From NCBI GenBank assembly GCA_028281865.1, contig JANQJB010000125.1, positions 1 to 53,390 of the forward strand: 53,390 nt of DNA, given 5' to 3'. Below, piece by piece: positions 11,026-17,842 of this stretch (the first letter of the stretch is position 1; each line of letters begins with the position of its first letter). Source of the DNA: Marinagarivorans sp. (lineage in GTDB: Bacteria > Pseudomonadota > Gammaproteobacteria > Pseudomonadales > Cellvibrionaceae). Made by a program: the position numbers and the translations under genes. A model generated the notes under the pieces. The model saw only the letters and a program-made list of their open reading frames with translations. It did no database searches and had not been told where the DNA came from.

Positions 11026-11493
11026 ATGACAAGCTTCCTCAGTGATATTAAAGAAATTAAAGATAGTATTGAATTTTTAATAGGCGAAAATTTTACAGGC
11101 GTTTCTGAAGATCAAATGGCGCTCCTTGAGCGTCGTCTGGGGGTGAAGCTGCCTCAGGTCTTTAAGGACTTTTTAATTATTTTTGGGCACGATAAACAAA
11201 AGGTGCTGAGCGAAGAGAATTTATTATCTTATGAAGAGTTGCTAGATGAATTAGAAGTGCTGGATGAATGTATTGAGAGAGGAGAAATATTGTTCTCAAT
11301 TCCAGCTAATGCAGTAATTTTTTACGATTACTCTCAAGTTCAATTTCTTTATTTCTTGTGTGAAGAAAGTATTGAGGACCCCTCTGTCTATAGCTTTGAG
11401 GGCTCCGCTAGCGCTTTTTCTGAAGATATTTGTCTGTCTAATTTTCTGATCCGCTCTTTAAAAAATATTGAAAAAATTTATCAAGAAAATTAA
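11026..11493 (+). CDS. SUKH (SMI1/KNR4)-type immunity protein
   Basis: The 155-aa product contains the SUKH signature in residues about 26-52: VSEDQ, an acidic/hydrophobic helix, then RRLGVKLPQVFKDFL. It has no signal peptide, so it should be cytoplasmic. Its ATG begins on the base immediately after the TAG of the YD-repeat toxin, which is the classic toxin/immunity arrangement. SUKH proteins are established immunity partners of nucleic-acid-targeting polymorphic toxins, including deaminases. The inferred job is to bind and neutralise the deaminase tip of the preceding gene. The gene is more AT-rich than the YD-repeat body, as is usual for exchangeable toxin tip/immunity cassettes. Confidence 0.78.
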   Translation: MTSFLSDIKEIKDSIEFLIGENFTGVSEDQMALLERRLGVKLPQVFKDFLIIFGHDKQKVLSEENLLSYEELLDELEVLDECIERGEILFSIPANAVIFYDYSQVQFLYFLCEESIEDPSVYSFEGSASAFSEDICLSNFLIRSLKNIEKIYQEN

Positions 11494-11498
11494 GAGAA

Positions 11499-11534
11499 AA
11501 GGGGTAGGTTTACTTTGACCCCTTAATAGTTTTT
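11499..11534 (+). terminator. Hairpin after toxin/immunity pair (terminator or REP-like)
   Basis: AAGGGGT (11499-11505) and ACCCCTT (11518-11524) form a 7-bp stem with a 12-nt loop, followed by AATAGTTTTT. It lies 6 bp after the immunity stop codon, so it may end that transcript. The loop and stem (TTTACTTTGACCCC-like) also resemble the REP-like words that accompany Y1 transposases, one of which is encoded next. Confidence 0.5.
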
Positions 11535-11577
11535 CCGACAGAACCCAAGCGTTTTCGTTCATCACCGTTACCTGATA

Positions 11578-12429
11578 ATGAGAAGCAATGAGGGGTCAGG
11601 TCTTGAATCATGTGCGTTGTATCACGTTACGTCGCGAGGTGACGGGAGAGAAGATATTTATTTAACGGATCATGATCGCTTTGAGTGGCTAAATGTTTTT
11701 GCGGAAGTTTGTCGGCGATTTAATTGGGTATGCCATGCTTATTGTTTGATGGATAATCATTATCACTTATTAATCGAGACGCCAGAGTCTAACTTGTCGA
11801 AAGGTATGAGGCAGTTAAATGGTGTCTATACCCAGCGATTTAACAAGGCTCATGATAGAGTAGGCCATGTTTTTCAAGGACGATTTAAAGCAATTTTGGT
11901 CGACAGAGACAGTTATTTGATCGAGCTTGCTCGGTATATTGTTTTAAACCCTGTGCGTGCTCGTATGGTACGGGCAGCAAAGGACTGGAAGTGGAGTAGT
12001 TACCGAATGACGGCGGGTTTTGAAGTGCCTTATCCTTGGTTAAATGTCGATTGGCTTTTAAGTAGTTTTTCTAAGAGGCGCACTATCGCTTGCGAAAAAT
12101 ATCGGATATTTGTATCAGAGGGTAAAGGCCAGCCCTCTCCGTGGGAGCATTTAAAAAACCAAGTATTTTTAGGCGATAGTGAGTTCGTAGAGAGAATGCA
12201 GTTGCTGGTAGATCCTGATAAAAATTTGTCGGAGATACCTTCAAGCCAAAAAAGGAAATTACCAAAACCTTTGAAATATTACGCGGATTCTTCTAAGCAT
12301 CGAAACGACGCCATTTTTAAGGCCTTTCAATCTGGGGGCTATACGATGAAAGATATTGCTGATTATTTTGAAATACATTATTCATCGGTAAGTAAAATTA
12401 TTAAAAAAATGGAGGGATCTAAGGTTTAA
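11578..12429 (+). CDS. REP-associated tyrosine transposase (Y1/HUH, RAYT-like)
   Basis: The 283-aa product has the Y1 transposase signatures: YHVTSRGDGREDIYL near the N-terminus, the HUH motif H61-Y-H63 in DNHYHLLIET, and conserved tyrosines at 113 and 120 (SYLIELARYIVLNPVRAR), one of which should be the nucleophile. A C-terminal helix-turn-helix (about 240-280, YTMKDIADYFEIHYSSVSKIIKK) is the DnaA-like or recombinase-like tail seen in longer RAYT proteins. The family normally has about 12 conserved residues before YHV; here residues about 5-10 are encoded by the left inverted repeat, so the native N-terminus seems to have been replaced. The ATG at 11578 lacks a good ribosome site; a later start would remove the repeat-coded residues. 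Confidence 0.85.
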   Translation: MRSNEGSGLESCALYHVTSRGDGREDIYLTDHDRFEWLNVFAEVCRRFNWVCHAYCLMDNHYHLLIETPESNLSKGMRQLNGVYTQRFNKAHDRVGHVFQGRFKAILVDRDSYLIELARYIVLNPVRARMVRAAKDWKWSSYRMTAGFEVPYPWLNVDWLLSSFSKRRTIACEKYRIFVSEGKGQPSPWEHLKNQVFLGDSEFVERMQLLVDPDKNLSEIPSSQKRKLPKPLKYYADSSKHRNDAIFKAFQSGGYTMKDIADYFEIHYSSVSKIIKKMEGSKV

Positions 12430-12461
12430 TTTTTTACTGTTCAAAATTCAAGACCTGACCC
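11593..12461 (+). mobile_element. Y1-transposase unit bounded by 16-bp inverted repeats
   Basis: A perfect 16-bp inverted repeat, gggtcaggtcttgaat at 11593-11608 and attcaagacctgaccc at 12446-12461, encloses almost all of the transposase gene. The repeats do not extend further on either side. REP-associated tyrosine transposases are known to sit beside or between short inverted REP-type repeats. No target-site duplication was recognised. Whether the unit is still mobile cannot be told from one copy. Confidence 0.6.
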
Positions 12462-12506
12462 AAGGTCTTCTTTTCTTGAAAAATTGCACTTATGACTTGA
12501 ATTATA

Positions 12507-12579
12507 AGCAACATATTAGTTGCTTTGTTGAGATAAAGAAACTAATATGTTGCTATTCAGGTTTAATGCAACATATATG
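12507..12579. promoter_or_regulatory. Inverted-repeat operator upstream of hipBA
   Basis: Two perfect 15-bp arms, agcaacatattagtt (12507-12521) and aactaatatgttgct (12540-12554), flank an 18-bp spacer, and a third partial arm gcaacatat recurs at 12568-12576. A possible promoter, TTGCTA (12550-12555), 17 bp, ATATAT (12573-12578), overlaps the last two arms. HipB-type antitoxins autorepress by binding inverted repeats in this position, so this is the likely operator; the promoter is tentative because it leaves almost no leader before the hipB ATG. Confidence 0.6.
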
Positions 12580-12587
12580 GGTACAAA

Positions 12588-12908
12588 ATGAAAGCTCTCC
12601 TGCAGCAGATAAAAGCTCGCCGTCAGGCTTTGGGTCTCAAGCAGAGCGACATGCCACTGCGAATAGGTGTTTCCAGGCAGCAATATCAACGCTTGGAGTC
12701 GAAGGGTAATCCAAGGCTCGATACTCTTGAGTTGGTAGCTAAAGGTCTGAATAGCCAGATTCTGTTGATTCCCAATGACAAGCTTAGCGCGGTCCAGGCC
12801 GTGCTTGATTCCAATGCCGAAATTCATCAAAGAGAAACCAAAGATAAAGAAAATAAAAAAAGCGTTTCGGATGATCCTTGGCAGGGATTGCTCGGAGACG
12901 AGCTATGA
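12588..12908 (+). CDS. hipB: HipB-like antitoxin, Xre-type HTH
   Basis: The 106-aa product has a lambda-repressor/Xre-type helix-turn-helix in residues about 5-60 (IKARRQALGLKQSDMPLRIGVSRQQYQRLE) followed by a charged, probably flexible C-terminal tail. Its stop overlaps the start of the HipA-like gene (ATGA), so the two are translationally coupled. By family it should neutralise HipA and repress its own promoter through the inverted repeats just upstream. Confidence 0.82.
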   Translation: MKALLQQIKARRQALGLKQSDMPLRIGVSRQQYQRLESKGNPRLDTLELVAKGLNSQILLIPNDKLSAVQAVLDSNAEIHQRETKDKENKKSVSDDPWQGLLGDEL

Positions 12909-14176
12909 CCCTAGGAAGAGAAAATGAAATCAATGTCCTCAAGCTAAGCTTACACGGGCGATTAGTTGGCTATTTGGCGGGATACATTAATGGTAGGAAT
13001 GTACTGAGTTTCGCAGGTGAGTTTCGAGAAGACAGCGCTCGCCCGACCTTCAGTTTAATAACCCATCCGCGATTTCCCCGTTCAGACTCCGTGATGGCCG
13101 TGCCGTGGGCTCGAAATCGACGACTACATCCAACACTATCGAATTTACTGCCGGAAGGTTCTTTGAGGGAGTTAATCGCGCAGGGCTTAAAAGTTCATGT
13201 AGAGAGTGAATTTCATATCTTGTCTTACCTCGGTCGGGATTTACCCGGCGCACTCATTGCCGAGCCAATGGCACCGGAAGATGTGCCGGACAGTGTATTA
13301 AATACCTACGGTAACGCAAAGGCGGTCAAATTCGAAGAAATAACACAGGAAAATAAATTTTCTCTTGCCGGAGTGCAAATGAAATTTTCCTTGAAAGAAA
13401 AAGACGGGCGCTACAATCTTTCAACAGGTGATGTACTGGGTGATTGGATCATAAAGACACCATCCACTAAGTATAAAGATGTTCCTTTGAACGAATATAC
13501 CGCGATGTCTCTAGCTGCGTTGGCAGGAATCAACATCCCTGAAATAAAGCTTGTTAAGCTGGAAAATTTAACTAATCTCCCGCAAATTAATTTGCCGGAT
13601 GAGCAATTTGCATTTGCAATAAAACGTTTTGATCGGGATAAAGATACTCGGGTTCACACGGAGGACTTCGCTCAGGTATTGGTTAAGTATCCACATGAAA
13701 AATATAATTCCGCTAACTATGAACAGATAGGCCGTATTCTCTATGAATTTTCTGCAGATGGGTTATCGGATGTACAACAATTTGCTAGGAGGCTCTTGGT
13801 AAATATTCTTCTTGCTAACGGTGATGCTCACCTAAAAAACTGGAGTTTGATATATGCCAACCAAATTACGCCACGGCTTTCTCCGGCGTACGATATCGTA
13901 ACAACCGGTGCGTACATCGATAATGAAAGACAATACGCACTCAATCTAGGTAAGACGAAAAATTGGTACGACGTGTCTTTGCTGAACTTTAAACACTGGT
14001 CTGAACGTTCAGCAATTCCATGGCGAGTGATTAAACCTCATCTGGATGATGTAATGGACAGAGCTAGAACACTGTGGCCTGATACTCTAAAAGCACTGCC
14101 GATGAACGAGGTTCACAAAGAACGACTTCGAGCACACTGGGGTATGTTGCAAGATGATTTTAGTCTAAAAAAATAA
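12905..14176 (+). CDS. hipA: HipA-like serine/threonine kinase toxin
   Basis: Read from the ATG at 12905, which overlaps the hipB stop, the protein is 423 aa, close to the family norm. Earlier in-frame starts lie inside hipB and are not needed. HipA landmarks are in order: an N-terminal couple_hipA region, the glycine-poor nucleotide loop FSLAGVQMKFSL (about 150-162), IIKTPS, NEYTAMSLAALAGI, the FAIKRFDRD strand, the catalytic NGDAHLKNWS with D307, and SPAYDIVTT as the metal-binding motif. All look intact, so the kinase may be active. E. coli HipA phosphorylates glutamyl-tRNA synthetase; the target here is unknown. Confidence 0.88.
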   Translation: MTLGRENEINVLKLSLHGRLVGYLAGYINGRNVLSFAGEFREDSARPTFSLITHPRFPRSDSVMAVPWARNRRLHPTLSNLLPEGSLRELIAQGLKVHVESEFHILSYLGRDLPGALIAEPMAPEDVPDSVLNTYGNAKAVKFEEITQENKFSLAGVQMKFSLKEKDGRYNLSTGDVLGDWIIKTPSTKYKDVPLNEYTAMSLAALAGINIPEIKLVKLENLTNLPQINLPDEQFAFAIKRFDRDKDTRVHTEDFAQVLVKYPHEKYNSANYEQIGRILYEFSADGLSDVQQFARRLLVNILLANGDAHLKNWSLIYANQITPRLSPAYDIVTTGAYIDNERQYALNLGKTKNWYDVSLLNFKHWSERSAIPWRVIKPHLDDVMDRARTLWPDTLKALPMNEVHKERLRAHWGMLQDDFSLKK

Positions 14177-14257
14177 ACTGAACTATGAAAGAGATGGGTT
14201 TCGATATGGTCACTCTTTTTTACCGACGCATCCAGGGCAGCCCGCATGGTAAAATAA

Positions 14258-14428
14258 TACTTTTATTACAGTTTTAACCGAGAAGCTAATCCAATTGCTA
14301 AAGAAGTTACGGAAGATAGCCAGGTGCAATGTGCGTTAAAAATATTGGATGTTTGTGAAAAAAAGGGTTGGCAAGTAGTTTTATGTACCAACTTTGAAGA
14401 GCGGGCTGATTATATTATTAAAAAATAA
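14258..14428 (+). pseudogene. Orphan reading-frame remnant without a start
   Basis: After a stop at 14255-14257 a frame of about 56 codons runs without an ATG to TAA at 14426-14428, ending in protein-like sequence (KILDVCEKKGWQVVLCTNF then EERADYIIKK). The residue pattern looks like the C-terminus of a real protein that has lost its start. I do not recognise the family. It sits in the 690-bp stretch between hipA and the next gene. Confidence 0.3.
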
Positions 14429-14559
14429 ATGAGAACTTAAAAGGTAAATTAAAAATAGTCCAAACCCTATTCAATCAACAATGTGGGTAACTAGATTAAA
14501 CAAAAAGTAGATATATTTAATTGGGAAGCGAACAAGCGATTAGGGGTGCTTCGTAATCG

Positions 14560-14700
14560 ATGAGTATAGATGCAGAAAATCTTAGGCGTATTCTTGAATC
14601 TGAAGTTATTGATTCGTTTCAGTCAAAAACTGAAAAATATTCACAGATCTTATTAACTGATCTCAAAAAAAGTTTGAGTTCTAAACCTTCCAAAGTTTGA
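14560..14700 (+). CDS. Small hypothetical ORF
   Basis: A 46-codon frame (ATG at 14560, TGA at 14698-14700) encodes a charged, helix-prone peptide beginning MSIDAENLRRILESEVIDSF. No family is recognised and no strong ribosome site is visible. It may be a remnant like the fragment just before it. The remainder of 14177-14867 shows nothing else convincing apart from a possible promoter before the lipoprotein. Confidence 0.25.
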   Translation: MSIDAENLRRILESEVIDSFQSKTEKYSQILLTDLKKSLSSKPSKV

Positions 14701-14792
14701 TGTCCATTCCAAAATGAGATAGCAGCGACTTTACCCGATGACTTCCTCACATATTATTTAACCTAATAGGTAGTCATACTGACGCGTGACAA

Positions 14793-14821
14793 TTGCCACG
14801 CGATCGCTGTTCAAGTTAAAC
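14793..14821 (+). promoter_or_regulatory. Possible sigma70 promoter of lipoprotein gene
   Basis: TTGCCA (14793-14798), a 17-bp spacer and TTAAAC (14816-14821) lie about 46 bp before the lipoprotein ATG. The match is moderate and unverified. Confidence 0.3.
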
Positions 14822-14867
14822 TTTGACCTCCCCCAAAGCTGTCCAGTCCGATTATTAGGGATTAGTC

Positions 14868-17486
14868 ATGACCAACTTTAAATATGTACTTCTGCTCTGG
14901 TTAACAGCCGCTCTTCTTGTTGCATGTGGGGGTGCCCCCGAACCTGATAATCCCGATAAGAAGCCAGTTATTACTTCTAGCAGTAAGATTTCGGTGACTG
15001 AAGGTAAGTATAAGAATATACATAAGATAGAAGTTACTAATACCGATGGCGAGTCGCTAGATTACGACATTATTGGGGGGGAAGACGAACGACGATTTGA
15101 AATCAATGATGCTGGTGAAATCTCTTTTAAGCGTCAAATTCCTGCGAGTGTTCCGCAAGTTCCAGATTTTGAAAAACCTGCCGATGCCGATAAAGATAAT
15201 ATTTACCGTTTGATCGTTCGTGTCACCGATCTGAATAGTAACAGCAGTACACAGGACATAGTCATCACTGTTACAGACGCCAGTAAGCCACAAGGAACGC
15301 TGGTATTTCCTCCAGAGGGGACCTCATTTTTAAGCAGTATTGAAGGCGTTCAATTTAGAGGGGGAATATACGATGCGGAAGATAACGAATTACTTGAGTC
15401 AGATTTACAAATAACCTTAGAAGTCAATGCACAAACTGTTGATGTAGACGGTTCGACTTGGCGGCAGCCTTTGGATCTTGCGGATGGAGAGAACGTCAAA
15501 GTTGAAATCCAGGGGCTAAATGGTTTTAGATCTTTAAATACCTTTGATGTAAAAGCCAATCTCAATTTTTCAATCGCAAGCGCTGTTGCAGTTGACAACA
15601 CCAATAACCGCCTTGTCGTTTATGATAGAACATTGCTCGCGCTTTATAGTATCGATAAGGCTACTCAGGAAGTTAAGCTTCTTTCGGGGCAAGGGCGTGG
15701 TAGTGGAGCGCCACTACACCTGGGTACCGATATAGCGTTAACTGAAGATGGTCAGACTTTATTTATGTCGAGGACCCTTGGCGAAGATGCCGACTTTGGC
15801 GTGTACAAGGTTGACCTTCTTACGGGCGACCGAGAAGGGTTTGGAGATAAGGAATTGTCTCCGGAAGTAGCCTTGCCGAGTTTCGATAGTATTGAAATAG
15901 ATGAAAAACAAAACCGCCTTTTATTTGTGCAAAAGGCGAATGCTTCGATTCTTCAGCTTGATTTAAATACAAGAAAGTACAGCGAAATTTATCAGTTAAA
16001 TAAAGATGACCCTGAACGAGTATATAATTTTAGCTTTCAGTTTTCCCAGGGGCATTTTAGCTACAATGCCGGAACAGAAATGCTTTATATTGAGGCTAGA
16101 CGTACGCCGTTAGCCCAAGCCTCAGGGTCCTCCACAGTTATTGAAGAAATTGATTTAAAAAATAATAGCAGTCGATCAGTTTTAGTTAGCGGTGAGTATC
16201 CTGGGTCATCGAATAATCTTAACCAATCAATAGATGTCTCGGTTGTTGGCTCAAATCGTATCCTATTTCGAGTTGACCCAAAGGGAGTAAACTCATTATT
16301 TGAGCTTGAGATTTCCACCGGTGAAACGAAATTATTAGCTACGGATCTTAGCGAAACTTTTCCTGTTGCTAAATATTCCAATAATAATATTATCTATACA
16401 GTCTCGATTGCTCAGTCCGAGATTATGTCATTAGACCTCGCGTCAGAGAGCTTAGCGACAAATTTATTCTATGATACTCAGGATGACAGCGTAACGGAGC
16501 TTAGGATTCGTAACCATCTAAAACTCTACCAAGGAAAAACCGCCGTCTATTTCTTTGACAGAATCGAAGGCAGCTTATTGAGTTATAGTATAACCGGTAG
16601 GCGCTATAACGAAGCGTTTTCAATACCGGACTTGTCCGATAAGCTCGAAATAGGTCTTAACAAACGTGTAAGCCCCATACCTCTAAAAAATAATAAACAT
16701 ATTTTGGTCGGTGAGCATGTTGAGCAAATAGCATCAAGTGCTGGTACAGTTGGTAAATTATCTAGTAGCGTTTATTTATCATCCCCTGTTACTGACGGGT
16801 TTGGCGCACCTACTGGAGATAAAAAATTGGAGGAAGTTGTTGCCAAAGGGGGAGCGAATGATAATGTAACAGAGATAATCCAGTTATTGGCCGCCGATGA
16901 GCAAAATTCGTTGCTGTATTATCAAGTCACGTCCGATACGTGGAACAACTCCAATACCGTAGAACCGGAAAACTCAGTAATATCCTTTTATCGAGTTTCA
17001 TTCGACCCGATTAAAAAACCAGAAAAAATAGATTTGGCTGAAAGTGGTGTATTTGATTTTTCAAGAAAGGCTCAATATTTTATCGAAACGAACCTAGTAT
17101 CTGGAAACGCTGAACAACTGAGCTTATATGCAATTTCCCTTGAAGATGGCAGCAAAACACTAGTTTCTTCAATAAATCAGCGTGGAGAAGGGCCTTCACT
17201 TTTCGACGCTCGTGAATTTGATGTCGACACTAAATCTAATTCAATTTATCTATTGGGCGCTGGCGCACCTTCGCCTATTATGCGAATTGATCTAGCAACG
17301 GGTGATAGACAGATAATATGCGATAACCCCGGTGTGCAAGGCCCAGAATTAAATGAAATGAGGCATATGTCTATTGATTCGGAGAACTCGCGTATGTTCT
17401 TGGCCTTGAGTCGTTTTTGGGGGCCGGCGCTGTTTGTACTAGACTTACAGACTTGCGCGAGAGTGAAGGTGCGCTTCGACAAGTAA
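14868..17486 (+). CDS. Lipoprotein with cadherin-like and beta-propeller regions
   Basis: The 872-aa product begins with a lipoprotein signal peptide ending in LLVAC, with the lipidated Cys at position 20. Residues about 35-140 read as a cadherin-like domain (ITVTDAS, YRLIVRVTDLNSN), about 145-225 as an Ig-like segment. From about 230 to the end there are repeated WD/NHL-like strands that describe reading and accumulating values (for example IALTEDGQTLFMSRTLGE, RIDLATGDRQIICDN), suggesting a beta-propeller. It is probably anchored in the outer membrane and faces the periplasm or surface. It stands alone on the plus strand, convergent with the acyl carrier gene. Specific function is unknown. 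Confidence 0.75.
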   Translation: MTNFKYVLLLWLTAALLVACGGAPEPDNPDKKPVITSSSKISVTEGKYKNIHKIEVTNTDGESLDYDIIGGEDERRFEINDAGEISFKRQIPASVPQVPDFEKPADADKDNIYRLIVRVTDLNSNSSTQDIVITVTDASKPQGTLVFPPEGTSFLSSIEGVQFRGGIYDAEDNELLESDLQITLEVNAQTVDVDGSTWRQPLDLADGENVKVEIQGLNGFRSLNTFDVKANLNFSIASAVAVDNTNNRLVVYDRTLLALYSIDKATQEVKLLSGQGRGSGAPLHLGTDIALTEDGQTLFMSRTLGEDADFGVYKVDLLTGDREGFGDKELSPEVALPSFDSIEIDEKQNRLLFVQKANASILQLDLNTRKYSEIYQLNKDDPERVYNFSFQFSQGHFSYNAGTEMLYIEARRTPLAQASGSSTVIEEIDLKNNSSRSVLVSGEYPGSSNNLNQSIDVSVVGSNRILFRVDPKGVNSLFELEISTGETKLLATDLSETFPVAKYSNNNIIYTVSIAQSEIMSLDLASESLATNLFYDTQDDSVTELRIRNHLKLYQGKTAVYFFDRIEGSLLSYSITGRRYNEAFSIPDLSDKLEIGLNKRVSPIPLKNNKHILVGEHVEQIASSAGTVGKLSSSVYLSSPVTDGFGAPTGDKKLEEVVAKGGANDNVTEIIQLLAADEQNSLLYYQVTSDTWNNSNTVEPENSVISFYRVSFDPIKKPEKIDLAESGVFDFSRKAQYFIETNLVSGNAEQLSLYAISLEDGSKTLVSSINQRGEGPSLFDAREFDVDTKSNSIYLLGAGAPSPIMRIDLATGDRQIICDNPGVQGPELNEMRHMSIDSENSRMFLALSRFWGPALFVLDLQTCARVKVRFDK

Positions 17487-17591
17487 TATTTTTAGCATTA
17501 CGTTTTTGTAATTGTTTAAAAATTAAAGAGGCAGGGCACAACGGTATTAGGTGATAGTCGATGAGGTATCAGTCTTTTTAAGTTGTACCGA

Positions 17592-17840
17592 CTAATTATC
17601 TTTTTTGAGATTAATTTCCCCCTTCACGGCAGAAATTAAATCATCTACTGTTTGAATTTTTGCGGAAACCTCATTGGGTATCCGAATATTAAATTCATCT
17701 TCAATAGCAATAGCAAACTCTGCAATATTAAGGGACGAAAGGCCAAGGTCTTGTCTAAAATCGGTGTCTAATTGTAAATCCTTGATGTTTATTTCCGCTA
17801 GTTCGTCAATTAGGTCAAATATTTTTTTTTGCACATTCAT
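17592..17840 (-). CDS. Acyl carrier protein-like
   Basis: This 82-aa acidic, four-helix-type protein has the carrier motif DLGLSSLNIAEF with S36 at the position of the 4'-phosphopantetheine serine, so the usual D-S-L reads S-S-L. Length and helices fit a discrete carrier protein. It follows the sulfotransferase by only 2 bp on the same strand, so the two are surely co-transcribed and probably act together. It is not next to fatty-acid genes, so it is unlikely to be the housekeeping AcpP. A specialised role such as presenting an acyl or amino-acyl substrate to the partner enzyme is inference. Confidence 0.8.
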   Translation of the reverse strand: MNVQKKIFDLIDELAEINIKDLQLDTDFRQDLGLSSLNIAEFAIAIEDEFNIRIPNEVSAKIQTVDDLISAVKGEINLKKDN

Positions 17841-17842
17841 TG

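Noticed and set aside
12476-12709. 77-aa plus-strand frame overlapping hipB
   Set aside because: It runs through the operator repeats and the start of hipB in another frame and has no protein-like motifs.
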